Below are positions 34,410 through 44,493 of a DNA stretch of 64,000 bases, one piece after another (position 1 is the first letter of the stretch; every line of letters begins with the position of its first letter). Below the pieces are notes generated by a model. The model ran no database searches and was not told the DNA's origin. It saw only the letters and a program-made list of their open reading frames with translations. The translations under genes were made by a program, and so were the position numbers. Location of the stretch: positions 3,286,001 through 3,350,000 of the forward strand of contig NZ_AP025483.1 in assembly GCF_024347455.1 (NCBI RefSeq). Reading direction: 5' to 3'. This stretch comes from Vibrio echinoideorum (GTDB lineage Bacteria; Pseudomonadota; Gammaproteobacteria; Enterobacterales; Vibrionaceae).

Positions 34410-35372
34410 TTAATTGGCGTAGTACGCTGACAGTGTGTCGATGAACTTCTGTTTGTCATCGAGGGTGAGCGCATTAATGCCAGCTGCTGCTTTTCGACCA
34501 CCACCAGAGGGAAACGATGAGCAAATGTCATCCGCGCCTACACGATTACTCAGTGGTGCGCGTACGCTCACCGTGTAATCTTGGTGGTTTGTGTTGAGCG
34601 TTAATACCGCATGTGCCAATTCTGGGCTTTGGTTGGCCAGTTCATTGCCAAACACGCCACTGATGCGCCTTGCCCATGCTTCACATGGCAGTTCAAACAC
34701 TTTGCACTGCGTGTCCGAGTGCGTTGGGGTAATCCTCAGCACTTGGTTACGGTCGAGCTCGTACCCTTTCTTCAGCGTGTGATACGGCGAGTTCTCATCA
34801 TCTAAAAGTGATAGAGGATCAACGTAGGTAGTCAGTTGCTTATAAAGTATTGCGGGCTCAATGTGCAAGTCATTTAGTGTCGCGCCATAACCGTTATAGT
34901 TAATCAACGTGCCCAGCTCTTTTAAGAACTCAGTTTCTGATTCGGTTAAGCCAATCTCTTGTGCCAGTTTTTCTGCGGAAGTAAACAGATTGTCACCAAA
35001 AGCAGCTGCGACCGCCCACTTAGCATGTTTGCCGCCAAGACGCTCATTAATCAATAAACTGGTGCACACTTCCGCGTCCAGATTGATGAGTGCATCCAGG
35101 TTATCTGACTGCGGGATATCGCCACTTCGGTGATGGTCGCAATAAAACACTTTGATGTTGTTTTCTAGAAGCGCTTCGAGCTCTGGCAGGTTTTTCTCCA
35201 TGGAGATATCCAGCGCGGTTACTGATTTAGCGTTGTTGATATCCACCTGCTTTAGCAATTTGATGTCACGCTTCACGCCAGTAATCAGTTTGGAGTCTTT
35301 CGGCTCAGCGAATCGCAGTTGCAGCAGTGCAATGATGCCATCCGCATCACCGTTAAACACGTCGTAATGCAT
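34410..35372 (-). CDS. DHH/DHHA1 phosphoesterase (possible pAp phosphatase)
   Basis: 320 residues: N-terminal DHH domain with DVFNGDADGI (4-13) and the signature CDHHRSGDIP (Asp79-His80-His81), C-terminal DHHA1 domain with GGGRKAAAGIN (290-300). The family includes NrnA, which hydrolyses both nano-RNA and 3'-phosphoadenosine 5'-phosphate (pAp), the by-product of PAPS-dependent sulfation. The start overlaps the cysC stop by one base (TAATG), so it is co-translated with the PAPS-making kinase. The pAp role is inferred from family and position. Confidence 0.85.
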   Translation of the reverse strand: MHYDVFNGDADGIIALLQLRFAEPKDSKLITGVKRDIKLLKQVDINNAKSVTALDISMEKNLPELEALLENNIKVFYCDHHRSGDIPQSDNLDALINLDAEVCTSLLINERLGGKHAKWAVAAAFGDNLFTSAEKLAQEIGLTESETEFLKELGTLINYNGYGATLNDLHIEPAILYKQLTTYVDPLSLLDDENSPYHTLKKGYELDRNQVLRITPTHSDTQCKVFELPCEAWARRISGVFGNELANQSPELAHAVLTLNTNHQDYTVSVRAPLSNRVGADDICSSFPSGGGRKAAAGINALTLDDKQKFIDTLSAYYAN

Positions 35373-36019
35373 TAGGCACGATCTCCTAGCTGTAAGTAGC
35401 CTTTCTTTTCAAGCTCGGTCACAACAAAATCTGCGCATGCTTCAACGCTTAAATCAGCGGTTTGAAGGTGGATTTCAGGATTCACTGGCGCTTGATATTC
35501 AGAATCGATGCCTGTGAAATGCTTAATCTCACCAGCACGCGCCTTCTTATACAGACCTTTCGGGTCACGAGCTTCACACACCTCAAGTGGCGTATCGACA
35601 AACACCTCGATAAACTCACCTTCGGTGACGAGTTCACGTACTTGCTGACGATCAGAAATAAACGGTGAGATAAATGCGGTTAATACAATATTGCCCGCAT
35701 CCACAAACAGTTTCGCCACCTCTCCGATGCGTCGAATATTTTCAACGCGGTCGGCGTCTGAAAAACCTAGGTCTTTGTTTAAACCATGGCGCACATTGTC
35801 CCCATCTAATAGGTAGCTATACTTGCCCATTTGCAACAATTTGCTTTCCACGGCATTGGCAACGGTCGACTTACCTGACCCACTAAGGCCGGTAAACCAA
35901 AGTATCACCGGCTTCTGCCCTTTAAGCGCAACACGGTCTTCATGAGTCACAGTTGAGTTATGCCATACGACATCACCGCTCACAGAGTCATGGTTTTTAC
36001 GTTGGTATGGAGTCGTCAT
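35372..36019 (-). CDS. cysC: Adenylylsulfate kinase
   Basis: Phosphorylates APS to PAPS, the universal sulfuryl donor. 215 residues with P-loop GLSGSGKST (44-52), [20 protein letters not shown] and [20 protein letters not shown], all standard CysC features. Complete. Six bases after cysD and overlapping the DHH gene, so part of one operon. Confidence 0.96.
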   Translation of the reverse strand: MTTPYQRKNHDSVSGDVVWHNSTVTHEDRVALKGQKPVILWFTGLSGSGKSTVANAVESKLLQMGKYSYLLDGDNVRHGLNKDLGFSDADRVENIRRIGEVAKLFVDAGNIVLTAFISPFISDRQQVRELVTEGEFIEVFVDTPLEVCEARDPKGLYKKARAGEIKHFTGIDSEYQAPVNPEIHLQTADLSVEACADFVVTELEKKGYLQLGDRA

Positions 36020-36025
36020 AGCGGT

Positions 36026-36940
36026 TTAGAAATACCCTTCGCGTTTCTTCTTCTCCATCGAACCAGAAGAATCGTGGTCAATGGCGCGACCTTGACGCTC
36101 AGAAGTCGTGGTCAGCAGCATCTCTTGAATGATTTCAGGTAGGGTAGCGGCTTCAGATTCAACGGCGCCCGTTAGCGGGTAACAGCCAAGGGTACGAAAA
36201 CGCACCATCTTCTCTTCAACCACTTCGCCTTCTTTAAGCTCCATGCGCTCATCATCTTTCATGATAAGCATGCCGTCACGCTCAATCACAGGGCGCTTGT
36301 CTGCTAGGTACAAACCTGGGATTTCGATGCTCTCTAGGTAGATGTACTGCCAGATGTCCAGCTCAGTCCAGTTTGATAGCGGAAACACACGAATGCTTTC
36401 GCCTTTGTTCACTTTACCGTTGTACACATTCCATAGCTCAGGGCGTTGGTTTTTCGGATCCCAGCGATGGTGCTCATCACGAAACGAATACACACGCTCT
36501 TTGGCACGTGATTTCTCTTCGTCACGACGTGCGCCGCCAAACGCAGCATCAAAACCATGCTTGTCTAGCGCTTGCTTCAAGCCTTGTGTTTTCATTATGT
36601 CAGTATGTAGAGAACTACCATGCTCAAATGGGCTGATGCCCATTTCCAGGCCTTCAGAGTTTTGATGCACAATCAACTTCATTCCGACTTTTTCAGCCAT
36701 GTAGTCACGAAACTCAATCATTTCTTTGAACTTCCACGTGGTGTCTACGTGCATAAGCGGAAAGGGTGGAATCGCGGGAGCAAACGCTTTTTGCGCAAGA
36801 TGTAGCATCACCGATGAATCTTTACCCACCGAGTACAGCATCACAGGGTTATCAAACTCGGCCGCTACTTCGCGCATAATATGAATAGACTCAGCTTCCA
36901 GTTGCTTGAGATGAGTCATGCGCTCTTGAGAAATGTTCAT
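36026..36940 (-). CDS. cysD: Sulfate adenylyltransferase subunit 2
   Basis: Catalytic subunit of ATP sulfurylase; makes APS from sulfate and ATP with CysN. 304 residues with the PP-loop [31 protein letters not shown] and the C-terminal [12 protein letters not shown], as in E. coli CysD. Complete. Eighteen bases downstream of the SLC13 permease gene on the same strand. Confidence 0.96.
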   Translation of the reverse strand: MNISQERMTHLKQLEAESIHIMREVAAEFDNPVMLYSVGKDSSVMLHLAQKAFAPAIPPFPLMHVDTTWKFKEMIEFRDYMAEKVGMKLIVHQNSEGLEMGISPFEHGSSLHTDIMKTQGLKQALDKHGFDAAFGGARRDEEKSRAKERVYSFRDEHHRWDPKNQRPELWNVYNGKVNKGESIRVFPLSNWTELDIWQYIYLESIEIPGLYLADKRPVIERDGMLIMKDDERMELKEGEVVEEKMVRFRTLGCYPLTGAVESEAATLPEIIQEMLLTTTSERQGRAIDHDSSGSMEKKKREGYF

Positions 36941-36958
36941 TTCAAAGAAGTCCTTAAT

Positions 36959-38716
36959 TTATAATCCAATAAAGGCAGGGATTGCGGTTAACACAATCAC
37001 GCCATAAAGCAGGCACATGGGTACGCCCACTTTTACGAAATCTTGTAGCTTATATTGTCCTGCATTGAACACCATTAAATTGGTCTGGTATCCATAGGGG
37101 CTAATAAAGCTGGCACTGGCGCCAAACGCCACCGCGAGAATGTAGGCTTGTGGGTTAGCCGATAAATTCGAAGCAAGTTCAAGACTTATCGGAAACACCA
37201 ATGCGGCAGCCGCATTGTTGGTCACTAACTCGGTCATTAACCATGCTAACAAATACACAACCACAAGCCCAATAAAGGGTGTAAACAATTGGTCATAAGA
37301 ATGAACCAAAGATTCCATTCCATCTAATGCGCCGCTGTTAGACAGCGCTTGAGAAAGCAGTAATGCAGACGAAATAATTAACCAAATGTTTTTTGGTACT
37401 CGTTGCAGTACTTCATTAGCAGAGAGACAGCCCGTCAATAAGAAAATGCCAAGCAGTATTAGCATAACTTTAAACAAGGATACAACGCCAATGGCGGCCA
37501 ATAATATTGCGCCTAAGAAACCGCCAATGGCTAGCTTCTCTTTCCATCCCTCTAAGCAATGATCGGTTTCAAGCTCACTAAGCAAAAAGAAGTTTTTGCT
37601 AATGTTGTTTCTTGAAGAGAAGTCCTCACCGACAGCCAAAACCAAATAATCACCAGCTTGTAGCTCCACATCACCCAACTTTCCTGATAACGCTTCACCG
37701 TCACGCTTGATAGCCACGACCGCAGCATCAAACAATGCTCGAAAGCCTGCATATTTTAATGTTTTACCGACTAAATGACTTTCAGGACGAATGACCACTT
37801 CAGATAGGTTATTCAAAGGCAAGCCACTGTCACTAGCAAATAATGAAAGGCCGTCAAACTGCGTTAGGATGGTCACTTTTTTTACATCACCACTAAACAG
37901 TAATCGATCGTTAGGTTGAATGACTTCATGAGGGGTGACTGGAGAAATTAAACGACCCTGACGTAATATTTCCACCAAAAATAATGATTCTAGATGGCGC
38001 AGGCCGTTTTGCTCGACAGTTTTTCCTACTAAATCTGATTGAGCAGACACTTTCGTATCGATAATGTAGTCACGCATCTGCACATGACTTTTTCCATAAT
38101 CGGGCAATAATGGACTTAATAGATACAGCAACAAGCCACAACCAACTACTAGGCAAAGACCAACAGCCGTAAAATCAAAAAATTCAAGACTAGGCAAACC
38201 AGAGTCGATCACTAAGCTATTGACGATCAAGTTGGTTGACGTGCCAACTAGGGTTAGCGTCCCACCCAGAATCGCCGCATAAGAAAGCGGAAGCAACAGT
38301 TTACTGGCTTTATGATGTGGGTTATTACGAATAGGCGCTAGCATGGTCGAAACCACCGCCGTATTGTTTAAAATAGCAGACGAAAACGTAGTAAGACTAA
38401 AAAGGCGCAACCAGGTGAGGCGATAATTAGGCCCAATGATGTAATTAGTAATCAAACGCAGTAGTTTGGTTTTTTCCAGCGCTACAGAACAAACCATTAG
38501 CAAGATTAAAGTCAGTAACCCCTTGTTGGAAAAGCTAACAATCACCTGCTGAGTGCTCACTAAAGAGCTCACGTATAAGGCGAGCAACAAAACACCGAAC
38601 ACTTTGTCAGAATGAGCCTGAAAACGAATTAACCCAAAGATAGTCGCAATGAATAAAACCAGCACCTGCATCGCCGGACTAACAAACCACTCTAACAAAA
38701 CCCATTCCCCAAACAA
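36959..38716 (-). CDS. SLC13-family permease with two TrkA-C domains (probable sulfate uptake)
   Basis: 585 residues. Membrane segments in two groups (about 10-210 and 395-585) flank a soluble middle with two TrkA-C/RCK_C-like modules (about 225-290 and 305-375, e.g. VGKTVEQNGLRHLES and VGKTLKYAGFRALFDA). The anion-transporter signatures NNTAVVSTMLAP and GTSTNLIVNS are near 115-165. SLC13 members of this shape beside cys genes are thought to carry sulfate. The frame starts at a TTG (38716); Met at 38668 is an alternative. 217 bases separate it from the glycosyltransferase gene; a CTTTCTCCTTTCCA duplication lies there. Confidence 0.82.
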   Translation of the reverse strand: MFGEWVLLEWFVSPAMQVLVLFIATIFGLIRFQAHSDKVFGVLLLALYVSSLVSTQQVIVSFSNKGLLTLILLMVCSVALEKTKLLRLITNYIIGPNYRLTWLRLFSLTTFSSAILNNTAVVSTMLAPIRNNPHHKASKLLLPLSYAAILGGTLTLVGTSTNLIVNSLVIDSGLPSLEFFDFTAVGLCLVVGCGLLLYLLSPLLPDYGKSHVQMRDYIIDTKVSAQSDLVGKTVEQNGLRHLESLFLVEILRQGRLISPVTPHEVIQPNDRLLFSGDVKKVTILTQFDGLSLFASDSGLPLNNLSEVVIRPESHLVGKTLKYAGFRALFDAAVVAIKRDGEALSGKLGDVELQAGDYLVLAVGEDFSSRNNISKNFFLLSELETDHCLEGWKEKLAIGGFLGAILLAAIGVVSLFKVMLILLGIFLLTGCLSANEVLQRVPKNIWLIISSALLLSQALSNSGALDGMESLVHSYDQLFTPFIGLVVVYLLAWLMTELVTNNAAAALVFPISLELASNLSANPQAYILAVAFGASASFISPYGYQTNLMVFNAGQYKLQDFVKVGVPMCLLYGVIVLTAIPAFIGL

Positions 38717-38933
38717 TTAAAAACCTAAACAATTCCCCCCCTCAACTTTCTCCTTTCCACTTTCTCCTTTCCACTTGAGGCTTTCATCTCCCTCCCCATG
38801 AAGTGTCACACTTATTATCTGAATTCAGGCCCAACATCAAAAACACATACGTTCAACACAAAAATATTTAGATGACCAACATGGTAATCGACAGTTCACA
38901 TTCTGAACTTCCCCAACCAAACTAGATAACTCG

Positions 38934-40160
38934 TTAACCAACGTTTTGCTTTAGAAAAATAGAGACCATATCTCCAGCCATTATGTTTCGGCTAAACTTT
39001 GGAGCAGATTCAATGCTACATTGGCGTATATTCTGATAAAGCTCTTTATCCGAATATAACTTAAGCACTGCATCAGTGATTTGTTCGACATTTTCACTTT
39101 CTACAACTAAGCCCGAGTTGGTGCCACGTATAATCTCAGTAGCCTCACCCTCTGGCACGCTCATAACTGTGGGTATTCCCATACCCATACATTCAAATAT
39201 CTTTGATGGAATCACAGTCCTAAACAAGTCGCTATTCACCAAAGGAACCAATGAAACGTCGCAAAGTGACCATACTTTAGGCATCATTTCTTTAGGCTGA
39301 CGATCAATAAGCACCACGTTGGAAAGGTTATTTTCTTTTACTAGGTCAACTACCTTTTGACGAGCAGCACCTCCACCGGCGAATACAACTCGAATATCAT
39401 CATGACTCTTCAAGCGTTCAGCAACATCAACGATATGTTCAAGACCATGTGCCATGCCATGAGTGCCGACATAGCCAACAACAAATTTTCCCTCCAAATC
39501 GTATTGCTCAGCAAGCGAGTTGTCTTTAGCCTTCGACGGTTCATATTTGGACAAATCCACGCCATTTAGAACGACATCAATTTTTTCACCATCAATGCCA
39601 CGTTCAATGAGCTCTTTCTTAAATGCGTTAGTCACTGAAACAATTGAGTCAGCTCGGCGATACAGAAACAATTCGATTTTCTCAAGCATGCGAATCACAA
39701 AGCTTTCCTTCATCGCACCGACAGCTGTTATCGAAGCAGGCCAAATATCACGAAGCTCAAACACAAAAGGCTTTCTTCTGACCGCTGATAACGCCCATCC
39801 TGCACACGCACAGAAGAACTGTGGTGAAGTCGCTACGATTACATCTGCCTTTTTCTGAAACAATCCCGCAAAGAAACCAGTCACCATAAACGACATGTAA
39901 TCTAGGATGCGTTTTACAAAACCTTCGTTCGCAGTAATGTATGTTTTAACTCGAACTACTTTAATCCCATCTAAGTAATGAGTTTGATACCAAGAGTTTT
40001 TGAAGCCCTCGAAGAGCTTTCCTTCCGGAAAATTAGGCGCACAGGTAATAACTGTGACTTTATGACCAGCGTTAACCCAACGAATTGCATGCTCGTATGT
40101 TCTTGTCGCTGGAGCATTTCCTTCTGGAGGGAAGTTATCTGTCAAAAATAGAATGTGCAT
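38934..40160 (-). CDS. Glycosyltransferase family 4 (WbuB-like)
   Basis: 408-residue retaining glycosyltransferase with two Rossmann domains: MHILFLTDNFPPEGNAPATR at the start, FVFELRDIWPASITAVGAM, VLNGVDLSKYEP and the C-terminal nucleotide-sugar site KIFECMGMGIPTVMS...EGEATEIIR. It resembles WbuB-type enzymes that add N-acetylfucosamine or similar sugars in O-antigen loci. The ATG overlaps the stop of the preceding heparinase-like gene by one base; the two are often found together. Last gene of the sugar block before the permease/cys genes. Confidence 0.88.
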   Translation of the reverse strand: MHILFLTDNFPPEGNAPATRTYEHAIRWVNAGHKVTVITCAPNFPEGKLFEGFKNSWYQTHYLDGIKVVRVKTYITANEGFVKRILDYMSFMVTGFFAGLFQKKADVIVATSPQFFCACAGWALSAVRRKPFVFELRDIWPASITAVGAMKESFVIRMLEKIELFLYRRADSIVSVTNAFKKELIERGIDGEKIDVVLNGVDLSKYEPSKAKDNSLAEQYDLEGKFVVGYVGTHGMAHGLEHIVDVAERLKSHDDIRVVFAGGGAARQKVVDLVKENNLSNVVLIDRQPKEMMPKVWSLCDVSLVPLVNSDLFRTVIPSKIFECMGMGIPTVMSVPEGEATEIIRGTNSGLVVESENVEQITDAVLKLYSDKELYQNIRQCSIESAPKFSRNIMAGDMVSIFLKQNVG

Positions 40161-41812
40161 TACGTTATCCGTTCGAGAACAAAGGTCACTTCATTCTGCT
40201 TAAAATCTACTAGAAGCTTTTTATTGGCGACCGATAGGCCAAATTCTGGATGCCATGTGGAATCAAGTATGACGGTATCACCGCCCTCTACTTTAACCAC
40301 GTACTTGCTGTTATCCGGTAGTTGGATGATGAGTTCGTCCTCATTCAAAACTTGTATATCTGGATGCAAGTGATAATGTGCCTGTGCATCATTAAACTTA
40401 CCTGTTAGTAAGTCTGAGACAACCAAGCTTTCAGGAGTTAACTGCCAATTACGGGTATGTATCACCTTTCCAGGTAAACGCATGTAACCGTCATGCGAAC
40501 ATTCGACACTAACGGTCTGCTCGTTAACCTTAATTTCTGGGTTACTCGGATAAGCACGCCTCGCAACTCGGAAACCACTCCACACTTCTGAAGAGTCTTC
40601 ACCATCAACCACTACTGTGTTGTGGGTTTCGGTTTTACGCTGCCTGTGTCTTTCTTCTCCCAGTCCGTAAACAGAAGTACCACTGTTCACAAAAACTCTC
40701 TGATTACCAATACTTAACTCAAATGAAAGTGTGTCTGCATGGGCATGGCCAGGAATATAATCTGGACCTACCTTGGCTACATCAGTGATAAGCTTTATCT
40801 TGTTCACTTTCGCAACAACATAACCACTATCCTTTAACAAAGTAACTTGCTCACCAATAGAGCTAGGTAGATCGACGTTCAAGATTTCGGCATATTCTTT
40901 TAGGCTTTTGAGTCTCGGTGCGATGCCAAATGCAGAGTCATTAAAGAATGAAATATCGCCATCAGGATGTTCCATCAGCTCTGCCCATTCGAACATTTTC
41001 AAAATGTACTCATACCAGGCACTCTGAGTTTCACTCGGAATTAAGTCATGATAAACAAGACTCAGGTGATATAAATCGAGCATATCAGCCAATATGGTGT
41101 TGTGATACATTGGTGTCAATTCAAAATTACCGCCATCAGCTAAGATTTGTTCAGGAACCTCCTTTTCTAAAATCGCCAGACCTCGCATTAACCACGCTTT
41201 AGCATCCTTCCCTTTGAAAAAACAACCGGCAAACACTAACCCTTTTGCGTTAGCAAATAGATGGTTCCCAAGTAAATGGTATTCTAACTGTTGGTCAAGT
41301 GCCTGAACTTGAAGAGAGAGACTCGATAACCATTCTGATTTAGGCTCATTTCCGTATAAAAACCACTTTATCCAATTAACGGAACGAAGTGAGATTGTGT
41401 AAGGCTCCCAACCATTACCCATCATAGGAGGATTCTGCGCAATCCAAGTATCGATAAGGTCTGTATGAATATCAGTCCGCTCTTGCCACCCAAGTTGATT
41501 TAAATCGTCAAAATAATGAAGATTATAAAGCCAAAGTTTGGCTTTATTCTTATCATTCCAGTCACTAAGAACATCTACCACGTTCAGGAACTTAAACTGT
41601 CTGCTACCTTGATAGCATGATGGTAAAACAGAAAACAAAAGCCAGTCGTTTGAAGTATGGTTACATTGGGTAATCGGCGCGCTAAACCTTACTTTATACA
41701 GTTTCCTATAAACTCGATTCGTCAACTGAATTGGCTTGAGATATTTTAGTGTGTGATAAAGATTTAGTATTTTATTTATATAAAGGATCATGAATTTTAT
41801 TCTCACTAGCAT
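40160..41812 (-). CDS. Heparinase II/III-like protein in the biosynthetic cluster
   Basis: 550 residues. The alpha-helical toroid part includes LYNLHYFDDLNQLGWQ, NGWEPYTISLRSVNWIKWFL and GNHLFANAKGLVFAGCFF, and the beta-sandwich part has HAHADTLSFELSIGNQRVFV, the family core. No signal peptide is visible, so it would act in the cytoplasm, unlike degradative lyases. In biosynthetic loci such proteins may modify the glycan (epimerase or lyase); unproven. The start may be Met8 (41791). A hexamer tandem array lies upstream at 41877-41924. Confidence 0.8.
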   Translation of the reverse strand: MLVRIKFMILYINKILNLYHTLKYLKPIQLTNRVYRKLYKVRFSAPITQCNHTSNDWLLFSVLPSCYQGSRQFKFLNVVDVLSDWNDKNKAKLWLYNLHYFDDLNQLGWQERTDIHTDLIDTWIAQNPPMMGNGWEPYTISLRSVNWIKWFLYGNEPKSEWLSSLSLQVQALDQQLEYHLLGNHLFANAKGLVFAGCFFKGKDAKAWLMRGLAILEKEVPEQILADGGNFELTPMYHNTILADMLDLYHLSLVYHDLIPSETQSAWYEYILKMFEWAELMEHPDGDISFFNDSAFGIAPRLKSLKEYAEILNVDLPSSIGEQVTLLKDSGYVVAKVNKIKLITDVAKVGPDYIPGHAHADTLSFELSIGNQRVFVNSGTSVYGLGEERHRQRKTETHNTVVVDGEDSSEVWSGFRVARRAYPSNPEIKVNEQTVSVECSHDGYMRLPGKVIHTRNWQLTPESLVVSDLLTGKFNDAQAHYHLHPDIQVLNEDELIIQLPDNSKYVVKVEGGDTVILDSTWHPEFGLSVANKKLLVDFKQNEVTFVLERIT

Positions 41813-41876
41813 TAAGTGTATTAACTCAGGTAATCACCAGATAAAAAATAGAACTATGGTTTGAAATGAAAAAATT

Positions 41877-41924
41877 AACCATAACCATAACCATAACCAT
41901 AACCATAACCATAACCATAACCAT
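41877..41924. repeat. Eight tandem AACCAT hexamers
   Basis: Eight perfect AACCAT units lie in the 379-base AT-rich gap between the flippase (ending 42192) and the heparinase-like gene (starting 41812), about 65 bases upstream of the latter. Slippage would change spacing but not frame. The remainder of the gap 41813-42191 is AT-rich without other supported features. Confidence 0.9.
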
Positions 41925-42191
41925 TCAATACTATGCGATAAATATAATACAATATAAAAAGAAACTATTATACCTATTTTTAAAAATCAAAGTACTCCCC
42001 CCTGAAGAATCCGGAATATAATAATGAACATAGAAATACAAATCAATAACTTGTAAATTTAAAACGTAATTCCCACAACTTATCATATATTTTTAACTAA
42101 TCAACAAATCTATGGAAATTTACTTTGGAAGTATAAAAACAAAATTGTGAACTTAATCATAACAAATGAATAATACGCACAAAATTTTACA

Positions 42192-43472
42192 TCAAATATT
42201 TTTGAGTAATAATTTTGGTTTGAACCAAGTTACTAGGCCTAGTTTTCTGTAGGAAAAGAGGGCCAGGTTTGCTTTCCAAAAAATATTGGTAATAACGAGC
42301 GATATTGCAGCGCCCTGCACGCCAAAAGGAGAAACGAATAAAAAAAGTAAAGATAAGTAGATTACAACAGATAACACCATGATTTTTAACGTAAAGTTTT
42401 CAAACCCTGCCATATTAAGCAGTACGCCGGGGGAACCAAGCATGGTATTAAAAATCTGACCAACAGTAAGTAAAAGTAAGACCGGATAAGCGTCAACATA
42501 CTTTTGACCAAACAAGAAAACGATAACCTGCTCTCCGAACGCAAAAAACAAAATCACGATTGGAATCATAAAACAAGTGGTTATTTTAACACTTTCCGAT
42601 AATGTCGTCTGCATTTCTTGTAGCCGATTTTCTTTATATAAACTAGAGAGATCCGGAGATATGACAGTGTTTATCGTATTCATAGCTAGCATTATTATAA
42701 CAATGCCCTGAGAAGAAACTTTGAAAATTGCTACGTTTTCACTAGTCGAAAACATCCCTAAAAAAAGCACACCTAGCTCAGCGTTAAAATTAACTAAAAC
42801 AAACATCAACGTAAACGGAAGTAGTGACTTTTGCCAAGATGTTACATCCATTTCAACAGAGGAACTTTTTAAAGCGACAGAAATTTTCATGGTTTTGAAT
42901 AATACAAAAGAAAAAGTCGCAGCAAAAATATAAGATATGAGGTTTATAATCAGCAAATCCATAGAGTCAAAAATTTCTTGGACAAAAACTAGGTAAAGTG
43001 TACAACCAAACAAAATAAGTGAGTAAACAATAGCTTGCGCCAATTGTGATTCCAACGTCTTTTTGGTTCCATTTATTATGGCAGAATATCTTAATGTAGT
43101 CACCTTAAAAAAAACAATCAGCAAGATGATTAAATTTAGATATGAAATTTCAGAAGAAGTGGTATATATGAATACGAGATAGCAAAAAGATACAAGAACA
43201 TAAACAATTAAAGTATATATCCCAGACCACGAAACTATACCTTTAAGTTTTGAAAGGTCGTTAACTTTACTTAATTGAGATACTTCTCTGACAAGCAACT
43301 GTGGCAGTCCTGCTATGACAGGAATTGCGAGCAATGAAACAATTGAAAGCAAATAACTGTAATTCCCATATAGCTCTAACTCTGAATTTCTAGCTATAAT
43401 TACACCTGTGACTATAAGTATTATTTTACCAATGAATTGTATAAAAGCTGAACCGAGAAACAATTTTAACAC
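42192..43472 (-). CDS. wzx: Wzx-type polysaccharide flippase
   Basis: 426 residues with about 12 predicted membrane helices; N-terminus MLKLFLGSAFIQFIGKIILI followed by VTGVIIARN, typical of the polysaccharide-transport (PST/MVF) family, which moves undecaprenyl-linked repeat units to the periplasmic face. The sequence is divergent and AT-rich, as Wzx proteins usually are. It starts two bases after the previous gene. An oligosaccharide flippase is the only sensible reading. Confidence 0.85.
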   Translation of the reverse strand: MLKLFLGSAFIQFIGKIILIVTGVIIARNSELELYGNYSYLLSIVSLLAIPVIAGLPQLLVREVSQLSKVNDLSKLKGIVSWSGIYTLIVYVLVSFCYLVFIYTTSSEISYLNLIILLIVFFKVTTLRYSAIINGTKKTLESQLAQAIVYSLILFGCTLYLVFVQEIFDSMDLLIINLISYIFAATFSFVLFKTMKISVALKSSSVEMDVTSWQKSLLPFTLMFVLVNFNAELGVLFLGMFSTSENVAIFKVSSQGIVIIMLAMNTINTVISPDLSSLYKENRLQEMQTTLSESVKITTCFMIPIVILFFAFGEQVIVFLFGQKYVDAYPVLLLLTVGQIFNTMLGSPGVLLNMAGFENFTLKIMVLSVVIYLSLLFLFVSPFGVQGAAISLVITNIFWKANLALFSYRKLGLVTWFKPKLLLKNI

Positions 43473-43473
43473 C

Positions 43474-44493
43474 TTATATTCCTCTCAGTGATAACTTGAT
43501 TGATATTCCATGGTAATTTGTGCCAATGCTATAAACCCAAATAAAATCGACAATATTGTCATCCATTTCAGGAAATAGAAACTGCCCATATTGGAAGTAT
43601 CGCATTGACAGACAATCTTTTGATTCGGAGTATAGTTTTTTTACACTTCCATTTTTCATCACATATAAAAAACATTCAGATGTATTGTTATAAGAACTTG
43701 GCTCGCATACTGTAGAAAAAATGATGCTTTCACCTACATTTTTAGTATAAAATACTGAGGACGGTAGCGGATTATCGAAATAGCCTATAGCCTTTTGGAT
43801 ATCGTTCCTTTCAAGTCTATACAAGTAATTAGTTTCAAAAGGGGTATCAGTACAATAAAATATATTTTCATCTGTAAAACAAAGTTGTACCGTTCTTTGT
43901 TGTTGACTACCTTTTAAAAAAGGAACAAATTTTTCCTTTTTACTGTTAAATTTCCAGATAGCAGATTCAACATCACTATCACCTGTCGTTACATAAATGT
44001 CTTGGTTATAAGGATCAACAAAAACTCCATGTATGTGTCTTATATTATTAAATTTTGTGACTGTGTAATGAAACCTCCCATCGGTTTTAAGTAATCGGAC
44101 TTCTGAGTTGTCATTATTCGAAATATATTCGCCATAATACAGCATATCATCGATATGCGTAACACATAGCGGTCGACTACCTATTATTTTAATTGAGTTC
44201 AAAATATTAAACTCTAGGTCCAACTTAATTATAATTTTGTTATAGATTACAAAATAAAAGTTATTGGTTCTCACAAAATGATGCACTCCCAATCTTAGGA
44301 GTCTCGATACTAAGTGAAGATTAGATAAAAAACGATCGAATAAACTGTTGGATAAATCACAGAGTAATTCAGAACTATCTTGCTGATTATACTTTTTAAA
44401 AACCCTACTGCCTTTTGAATAGATCACATAGTCTACATCACAGTAAAGAACGCGCCCTTTAATATGCTCTAAAATTTCTAATTTTGTTTCCAT
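43474..44493 (-). CDS. Unknown, beta-propeller-like protein
   Basis: 339 residues without signal peptide or membrane helices. Recurrent beta-rich blocks of about 45 residues (e.g. SRPLCVTHIDDMLYYGEYIS, HIHGVFVDPYNQDIYVTTGD, QLCFTDENIFYCTDTPFETN) suggest a five- to seven-bladed propeller. Such proteins occur in O-antigen loci with unknown role. The ATG lies inside the end of the sulfotransferase gene (16-base overlap). Function cannot be assigned; possibly glycan binding or modification. Confidence 0.65.
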   Translation of the reverse strand: METKLEILEHIKGRVLYCDVDYVIYSKGSRVFKKYNQQDSSELLCDLSNSLFDRFLSNLHLVSRLLRLGVHHFVRTNNFYFVIYNKIIIKLDLEFNILNSIKIIGSRPLCVTHIDDMLYYGEYISNNDNSEVRLLKTDGRFHYTVTKFNNIRHIHGVFVDPYNQDIYVTTGDSDVESAIWKFNSKKEKFVPFLKGSQQQRTVQLCFTDENIFYCTDTPFETNYLYRLERNDIQKAIGYFDNPLPSSVFYTKNVGESIIFSTVCEPSSYNNTSECFLYVMKNGSVKKLYSESKDCLSMRYFQYGQFLFPEMDDNIVDFIWVYSIGTNYHGISIKLSLRGI

